A stretch of 11,491 bases of DNA from an uncultured Opitutaceae bacterium (GTDB lineage Bacteria > Verrucomicrobiota > Verrucomicrobiia > Opitutales > Opitutaceae): positions 1 to 11,491 of the forward strand of contig CALFNJ010000693.1 in NCBI GenBank assembly GCA_937902865.1, read 5' to 3'. Position numbers and translations under genes: made by a program. Positions 7,170 through 11,491 of the stretch are shown piece after piece. Positions within the stretch are counted from its first letter, which is position 1. The number at the start of each line of letters is the position of its first letter. The notes below the pieces were generated by a model. That model did no database searches, was not told where the DNA came from, and saw nothing but the letters and a program-made list of their open reading frames with translations.

Positions 7170-7202
7170 CGTCTGTCCCCTTTCCCGATCTCCCGTCTCC
7201 CG
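7170..7202 (+). repeat. C/T-rich dispersed repeat, copy 2, upstream of hemL
   Basis: This 33-nt pyrimidine tract begins CGTCTGTCCCC and ends CTCCCGTCTCCCG, 11 nt before the hemL ATG. It matches the tract abutting the tonB-like start (2955-2988, minus strand) at most positions, in the same orientation relative to the gene. It occupies the place where a ribosome binding site would normally be and contains no Shine-Dalgarno-like sequence. Confidence 0.65.
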
Positions 7203-7213
7203 ATTTTATTAAG

Positions 7214-8491
7214 ATGTCCACCTCCGCCGATCTCTTCGCTCGTGCCCTCGAGCTCATTCCGGGGGGCGTGAACTCCCCGGTTCGCGCCTTTCGCTCCGTC
7301 GGCGGCGCGCCGTTCTTCACCCGGTCCGCGCATGGCGCGACGCTCGTCACCGTGGAGGGTCGCGAGCTGATCGACTTCGTCGGCACCTGGGGCCCGGCGA
7401 TCCACGGTCACAATCATCCCCGCATCAAGGCGGCGATCGCCACCGCGCTGGAAAACGGCACCTCCTTCGGCACGCCGAACCCCTATGAGGTGGAGATGGC
7501 GGCGCTGATCACGAAATTCTTCCCGTCCATCCAGAAGGTGCGCATGTGCAACAGCGGCACCGAGGCGACCATGTCGGCCATCCGGCTCGCCCGCGGATTC
7601 ACCAAGCGTGACAAGCTCATCAAGTTCTCCGGCTGCTATCACGGGCACAGTGACTCGCTGCTGATCAAGGCCGGTTCCGGCGCGCTGACCCACGGCAACC
7701 CCGACAGCGCCGGCGTGCCGGCCGCCTTCGCGCAGGAAACGGTGGTGCTGCCGTTCAACGATCCGGCGGCGCTCGACGCGGCCTTTGCCGCCAATCCCGG
7801 CCAGGTGGCGTGCGTCATCCTCGAACCGTACATCGGCAACGTCGGCTTCATCCAGGCCAAGCCCGGTTACCTCGCGCACATCCGCCAGGCCTGCACGAAA
7901 AACGGTGCGCTGCTGGTGTTTGACGAAGTCATGACCGGCTTCCGCCTCGCCCGCGGCGGCGTGCAGGAGCTGGAAAAGATCACTCCCGACCTCACCTGCC
8001 TCGGCAAGATCATCGGTGGCGGCCTGCCGGTCGGCGCTTTCGGCGGCCGCAAGGACATCATGGACCTGCTCGCGCCGCTCGGCCCGGTTTACCAGGCCGG
8101 CACGCTCAGCGGAAATCCGCTCGCCATGGCCGCGGGCATCGCCGCGCTGAAGCTGCTCGACGAGACGAATCCCTACGCCCGGCTCGACACGCTGGCGCGG
8201 CAGCTGCATTCCGCCGTGCTGTCCGCCGCGAGCGCCAAGGGCCTTCCGGTGCAGGTGCCGCAGTGCGGCTCGATGCTGAGTATCTTTTTCACCGCTTCCG
8301 CCGTCACTGATTATGCGACCGCCGTGCAAACTGACGCAAAAATTTTTGGACGCTTCTTCCAGACGTGTTTGCGCAACGATGTCTTCTTGCCCCCGAGCGC
8401 GTGGGAAACACTCTTCGTGTCCACCGCCCACGAGGGCGCCGCGATTTCCCGAGCTTGCGAGGTCATGACGCAGGCCATCCGCGAACTCTAA
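7214..8491 (+). CDS. hemL: Glutamate-1-semialdehyde 2,1-aminomutase
   Basis: This PLP enzyme converts glutamate-1-semialdehyde to 5-aminolevulinate, the second step of the C5 (tRNA-dependent) route to haem and other tetrapyrroles. The 425 residues match the normal length of the family. The sequence starts FARALELIPGGVNSPVRAF and has the signatures MCNSGTEATMSAIRLARGFT (111-130), CYHGHSDSLL (141-150) and FDEVMTGFR (236-244, with Asp237 contacting the PLP ring nitrogen). The Schiff-base lysine is Lys265 in LGKIIGGGLPVGAFGG. All key residues are present, so an active enzyme is expected. The ATG at 7214 gives the usual N-terminus (MSTSADLFARA); the reading frame extends upstream only through a pyrimidine-rich repeat. 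The S55-type gene starts 19 bp after the TAA, so the two are probably co-transcribed, although no functional link is obvious. Confidence 0.97.
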   Translation: MSTSADLFARALELIPGGVNSPVRAFRSVGGAPFFTRSAHGATLVTVEGRELIDFVGTWGPAIHGHNHPRIKAAIATALENGTSFGTPNPYEVEMAALITKFFPSIQKVRMCNSGTEATMSAIRLARGFTKRDKLIKFSGCYHGHSDSLLIKAGSGALTHGNPDSAGVPAAFAQETVVLPFNDPAALDAAFAANPGQVACVILEPYIGNVGFIQAKPGYLAHIRQACTKNGALLVFDEVMTGFRLARGGVQELEKITPDLTCLGKIIGGGLPVGAFGGRKDIMDLLAPLGPVYQAGTLSGNPLAMAAGIAALKLLDETNPYARLDTLARQLHSAVLSAASAKGLPVQVPQCGSMLSIFFTASAVTDYATAVQTDAKIFGRFFQTCLRNDVFLPPSAWETLFVSTAHEGAAISRACEVMTQAIREL

Positions 8492-8510
8492 TTCCCAGTC
8501 AAAAGATCCA

Positions 8511-10277
8511 GTGAGCACCGCCATTCAATCGTTCCTCCGCACGATTCTCGGTGCCACCGGTGTCCTCTTCTCCCTCTTCCTCCACGCCGCTCCCCAGCCG
8601 GTTGACGCTCCGCTGCTGCCGCTGTCGGAGGTCAAGGCCGGGATGAAGGGTGAAGTCTGGACGGTGTTCCGCGGCACGCAGCCCGAACCGTTCGCCGTGG
8701 AGGTCACGGGCGTCGTCGACAACGCCATCGGTCCCGGCAAGGCCATGATCATCTGCGAGCTGAGCGATCCGCGCGTCCAGAGCATGGGCGCCGTCGCCGG
8801 CATGAGCGGCAGCCCGCTCTACATCGACGGCCGCCTCGCCGGTGCGCTCAGCTATCAGGTGCAGCGGTTCGAAACGGTGCACTACGCCGGTTTCACACCC
8901 GCCGCCGATCTGGCGGAGGTGCAGTCGCGCATCGGCCCGCCCGAGCCCGTCGCCGGCGCGAAATCGACCGGCCCCGCGGTGACCTCCGTCGCCAGCGGCT
9001 ACCAGGCGCTCCAGCCGGTGTTCACCTTCAGCGGCCTCAGTCCCATGGTGGCGAATCTCTTTGCCGATCGTTTTGCCGCGCTCGGCCTCGGCGCCACGGC
9101 GCTCGGCGGACACTCCGACGGCGCCGCTACGGTTCAGTCCGGCGGGCCGCTCATCCCGGGTTCGGCCATCTCGGTCGCGCTCGCAACCGGCGACATCACC
9201 CTCGCCGGCACCGGCACGGTGTCGCGGGTCGAGGGACGCCGGATCACCGCCTTCGGCCATCCGATGCTCGCGCTCGGCGACGTCGAGCTGCCGATGTGCG
9301 CGGCGGAGATCGTCACGATCCTTCCGTCCAACATGCAGTCGATCAAGGTCGCCAACACCGGCGCCGTGATCGGCACGATTGCCCAGGACCGCCTCTCCGC
9401 CGTCGCCGGCACGCTCGGGCCGGGGCCCGCGATGATTCCGATCGAGGTCGTGGTGTCGCCGCTCGGCAGCGCCCCGCGAACCCTGCACTTCTCCGTTGTG
9501 CGCCAGAGCCAGCTTACGCCCTCGATCGTCGCCTCGGGGGTCACGCAAGCGATCATGAGCGCGAACGATGCCGGCCTGTCCGAGGGCTTCCGGCTCTCGA
9601 GCGACGTCGCGTTCCCCGCGGGCCAGACGCTGAAGGGCACGACCCTCTACGCCGGCCCGCAGGCCTTCGCCCAGGGGCTCGGCGATTTCGTCCAGAAACT
9701 CGCGGCCAATCTGCAGAATCCGTACGAGAAGACTTTCCCCGACAAGGTGAAGTTCACCGTCGAGGCGCTCGGCCAGAATCCGTCGGTCGTGCTCGATCTC
9801 TTCCAGCTTTCCCGCACCACGGCGCGCAGCGGCGACACCGTGCAGGCCACCGTGGCGTGGCGCGACTGGCAGGGTGAGACCCACCGCGAGACCACCGACA
9901 TCGCCATCGATCCCGACTGGGCCGGCAAGAATCTCGATGTCGTGCTCGTCCCCGGACGGGTGCTGGACGAGCTGTCCGGCCGGCCGCACAACATTCCCGC
10001 CGCGCAGCTGCGCAGCTTCGATGCCTACCTGGCCGCGTTGAGCGACGACCGGGCCTCGGATGGACTCTATCTCGCCGTGGTCGAAAAGACGCCGGTGTTC
10101 ACCGACCAGACCTCCCCGACCCGGGAGCTGCCCGGCACCTTCGAACGCATCGCGCGCGGCGCCGACGAGGCTCGCTACCAGAAGCGCGACACCTTCGTGC
10201 CGCTCTGGGAGCGTCATCTCCTCCCCGGCCGCCTGCTGACGGCCCAGGCGACGCGCTCCATTCAGGTCGTGGAGTAG
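8511..10277 (+). CDS. Secreted SpoIVB-like (S55) serine peptidase, apparently circularly permuted
   Basis: The 588-residue protein starts at a GTG 19 bp behind hemL. A signal peptide is likely (hydrophobic 8-24, LHA/AP cleavage), placing it in the periplasm or outside. Residues about 41-130 resemble the C-terminal half of Bacillus SpoIVB: VKAGMKGEVWTVFRG, LSDPRVQSMGAVAGMSGSPL (Asp86, Ser99) and DGRLAGALSY. Residues about 225-300 resemble its N-terminal peptidase half: GRRITAFGHPMLALGD (His250) and IGTIAQDRLSAVAG. The Asp/Ser half therefore precedes the His half, the reverse of SpoIVB. A further region of some 290 residues, ending IQVVE, has no motif I recognise. SpoIVB relatives cleave regulatory proteins; the substrate here is unknown, and a non-catalytic role is possible if the His does not pair with Ser99. 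A secreted propeller gene follows after 148 bp. Family membership is well supported; activity and permutation are inferred. Confidence 0.82.
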   Translation: MSTAIQSFLRTILGATGVLFSLFLHAAPQPVDAPLLPLSEVKAGMKGEVWTVFRGTQPEPFAVEVTGVVDNAIGPGKAMIICELSDPRVQSMGAVAGMSGSPLYIDGRLAGALSYQVQRFETVHYAGFTPAADLAEVQSRIGPPEPVAGAKSTGPAVTSVASGYQALQPVFTFSGLSPMVANLFADRFAALGLGATALGGHSDGAATVQSGGPLIPGSAISVALATGDITLAGTGTVSRVEGRRITAFGHPMLALGDVELPMCAAEIVTILPSNMQSIKVANTGAVIGTIAQDRLSAVAGTLGPGPAMIPIEVVVSPLGSAPRTLHFSVVRQSQLTPSIVASGVTQAIMSANDAGLSEGFRLSSDVAFPAGQTLKGTTLYAGPQAFAQGLGDFVQKLAANLQNPYEKTFPDKVKFTVEALGQNPSVVLDLFQLSRTTARSGDTVQATVAWRDWQGETHRETTDIAIDPDWAGKNLDVVLVPGRVLDELSGRPHNIPAAQLRSFDAYLAALSDDRASDGLYLAVVEKTPVFTDQTSPTRELPGTFERIARGADEARYQKRDTFVPLWERHLLPGRLLTAQATRSIQVVE

Positions 10278-10313
10278 CTCCAGCGCGCGGAAAGATCGAT
10301 CCGCCGAACCTTT

Positions 10314-10415
10314 CGGAATTTCACCACAGAGGCACGGAGACACGGAGAAATTCTTTTCTGGTCCTGATCGAAAGGATCGATCTCGGTGCCTCTGTGTCTC
10401 TGTGGTGAAATTCCG
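10314..10415. repeat. Long hairpin repeat, element 4 (ACAGAG/ACGGAG type)
   Basis: The arms are 10314-10348 and 10381-10415, pairing at 31 of 35 positions around a 32-nt loop. The 5' arm has units CACCACAGAG, GCACGGAG, ACACGGAG. The loop ends in GGATCGA and continues into TCTC exactly as in element 1 (GGATCGATCTC in both). It lies between the S55-type gene and the propeller gene, ending 10 bp before the propeller ATG, so a stem here would crowd the start if transcribed. No T-run follows. Confidence 0.9.
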
Positions 10416-10425
10416 ATTCTATTCC

Positions 10426-11491
10426 ATGTCACGTCTCCCATCGTCGCTCGCGCGGTCTCGCCTCCTTCCCTTTTCATTTTTTGTCCTGACGTTTTCGCTT
10501 CTCGGAGCGGGCACCCTGCGCGCCGACTCCCTCTCGCGGAAGCAGGAGATCGATTTCTATCGCGAGGTCCCCAGCCGCAATCTCAAGGGACTGGCCACGC
10601 GGGCGGATGGTCGCCTGGTCGCCGGACCCGTGCTGACGGAGCTCGCCGGCACCGCGCCGGCGGATCTGCTCTGGTGCCTGGCGCCGACCGCGGAGGGAAA
10701 ATGGCTCGTCGGCACCGGTCCGGACGGAAAGATCTTTGAGGTCACGCTCGACGCCGGCCGGACAAACTACACGGCGCGGGAGCTCTACAATCTCGACGAC
10801 CCGCATGTGTTCGCGCTACTGGCCCTGCCCGATGGCTCCGTGCTGGCGGGCACGTCACCCCGTGGCGCGCTTTACCTGCTGCGCGGCGGCAAGCCGGTTG
10901 CGCGCGTGACGCTCCCGGTGGATTCGATCTTCGACCTGCAGCTGCTCTCCGACAAAACCGTGCTGGTCGCCACCGGTAATCCGGGCCGGATCTATCGCCT
11001 CGATCCCGCCAAGTTCGCGGCGGCCGGGGTCACGCAGGATAAGATCACCGACGCGAAACTCCTCGCCGATCACGGCCTCACCCTTTTCGGCGAAGTGCGC
11101 GATCGCAACGTCCGCCGCATTGCCCAGCTCGCAGACGGACGCATCGCGGCGGGCTCGGCGCCGAAGGGCAATGTGTACGCGTTTCCGCGCGACGGTGGGA
11201 CGCCGGTGATTCTCCAGGAAAATCGCGACGCCGAGGTCACCGATCTCCTACCCCAGCCGAACGGCGACCTGTACGCGACCTTCGTCTTCGCCGGCACGCC
11301 AGGAGAGAGCCGCATCAACCGGCCGAAGCCCGCCGCGGGTGCAAACGGTGGCGCGGGCAACGCCGCTCCCGCCAGCGATCCGGCGCCGGCGGATCTCATT
11401 GTTCCCGCCGAGCGCTTTTCCGGCCGCAGCACGCTGGTCTGGTTTCCTGCGAACGGATTTCCCGAGACCCTGGCGACGCGCAACAATCTCG
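10426..11491 (+). CDS. Secreted beta-propeller (WD40/NHL-like) protein, 3' end beyond window
   Basis: 355 codons are visible from the ATG at 10426 and the frame is still open at the window edge. The N-terminus is a clear signal peptide (SRLLPFSFFVLTFSLLGAG, cleavage near LRA/DS, residue 33), so the protein is exported. The mature part has repeated blade-like segments with the pattern small-G-T/S-x-P-x-G-x-hydrophobic-Y/F: LVGTGPDGKIFEV (94-106), LAGTSPRGALYLL (140-152), LVATGNPGRIYRL (180-192) and AAGSAPKGNVYAF (241-253). This is the look of a beta-propeller of the WD40, NHL or SMP-30 kind, which usually serves as a binding scaffold. A low-complexity Ala/Gly/Pro stretch (about 299-323) interrupts the fold. 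No catalytic motif is visible and I cannot name the ligand. It follows the S55-type gene after 148 bp containing hairpin element 4. There is no Shine-Dalgarno sequence. Confidence 0.78.
   Translation, partial: MSRLPSSLARSRLLPFSFFVLTFSLLGAGTLRADSLSRKQEIDFYREVPSRNLKGLATRADGRLVAGPVLTELAGTAPADLLWCLAPTAEGKWLVGTGPDGKIFEVTLDAGRTNYTARELYNLDDPHVFALLALPDGSVLAGTSPRGALYLLRGGKPVARVTLPVDSIFDLQLLSDKTVLVATGNPGRIYRLDPAKFAAAGVTQDKITDAKLLADHGLTLFGEVRDRNVRRIAQLADGRIAAGSAPKGNVYAFPRDGGTPVILQENRDAEVTDLLPQPNGDLYATFVFAGTPGESRINRPKPAAGANGGAGNAAPASDPAPADLIVPAERFSGRSTLVWFPANGFPETLATRNNL

Noticed and set aside
6323..8524. A 733-codon open frame on the minus strand across hemL and the end of nadE
   Set aside because: It is antisense to two unmistakable enzymes, runs through hairpin element 3, is very rich in Arg, Gly, Asp and His with no recognisable domain, and is explained by the high GC of the third codon positions of the real genes.
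8499..10343. A 614-codon open frame on the minus strand opposite the S55-type gene
   Set aside because: The same GC-driven mirror frame: low-complexity, no domain, and the plus strand holds a signal peptide and conserved motifs.
951..10415. Hairpins as ordinary rho-independent terminators
   Set aside because: Stems are much longer than usual, loops reach 39 nt, and no T-run follows on either strand. A role in transcript ends remains possible.

Overview
The window is GC-rich and densely coded. It carries nine protein genes, two of them cut by the window edges, and no rRNA, tRNA, CRISPR array or insertion sequence that I can see. The gene set (DAHP synthase, RluA-type pseudouridine synthase, TonB/TolA-like protein, Maf, TolC-like outer-membrane protein, NAD+ synthetase, glutamate-1-semialdehyde aminotransferase, an S55-type protease and a secreted beta-propeller) points to a Gram-negative (diderm) bacterium. 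The very high GC, the starts without Shine-Dalgarno sequences, an S55 protease outside a sporulation context and hairpin repeats built from CACAGAG/CACGAAG units together suggest Verrucomicrobiota, perhaps Opitutaceae. That assignment is inference from style, not from a marker gene.

Left part (1-5171), all on the minus strand, in transcription order: a TolC-like protein (3855-5171); maf (3036-3605); a TonB/TolA-like single-pass protein (1845-2954), whose stop overlaps the GTG start of an RluA-family pseudouridine synthase (1078-1848) as GTGA; then a divergent type I beta DAHP synthase (1-884, 3' end outside the window). Right part (5273-11491), all on the plus strand: nadE, hemL, an S55-type protease 19 bp behind hemL, and a secreted beta-propeller protein running off the end. 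tolC and nadE are divergent across a 101-bp gap that must hold both promoters.

The non-coding DNA is dominated by repeats. Each of the four intergenic gaps above about 150 bp holds one long, nearly perfect hairpin whose arms consist of three degenerate 8-10-nt units of the type ACACGAAG or ACGGAG. The four differ in arm sequence but change in step on both arms. Two of them share a further 45-bp flank. A second, C/T-rich repeat sits directly in front of the starts of the tonB-like gene and hemL.

The most interesting protein is the S55-type one. Its Asp/Ser half (DPR...GMSGSP) precedes its His half (FGHPM), which is the reverse of the order in Bacillus SpoIVB. This suggests a circularly permuted relative of SpoIVB that is secreted by a non-sporulating bacterium and sits upstream of a secreted propeller protein.
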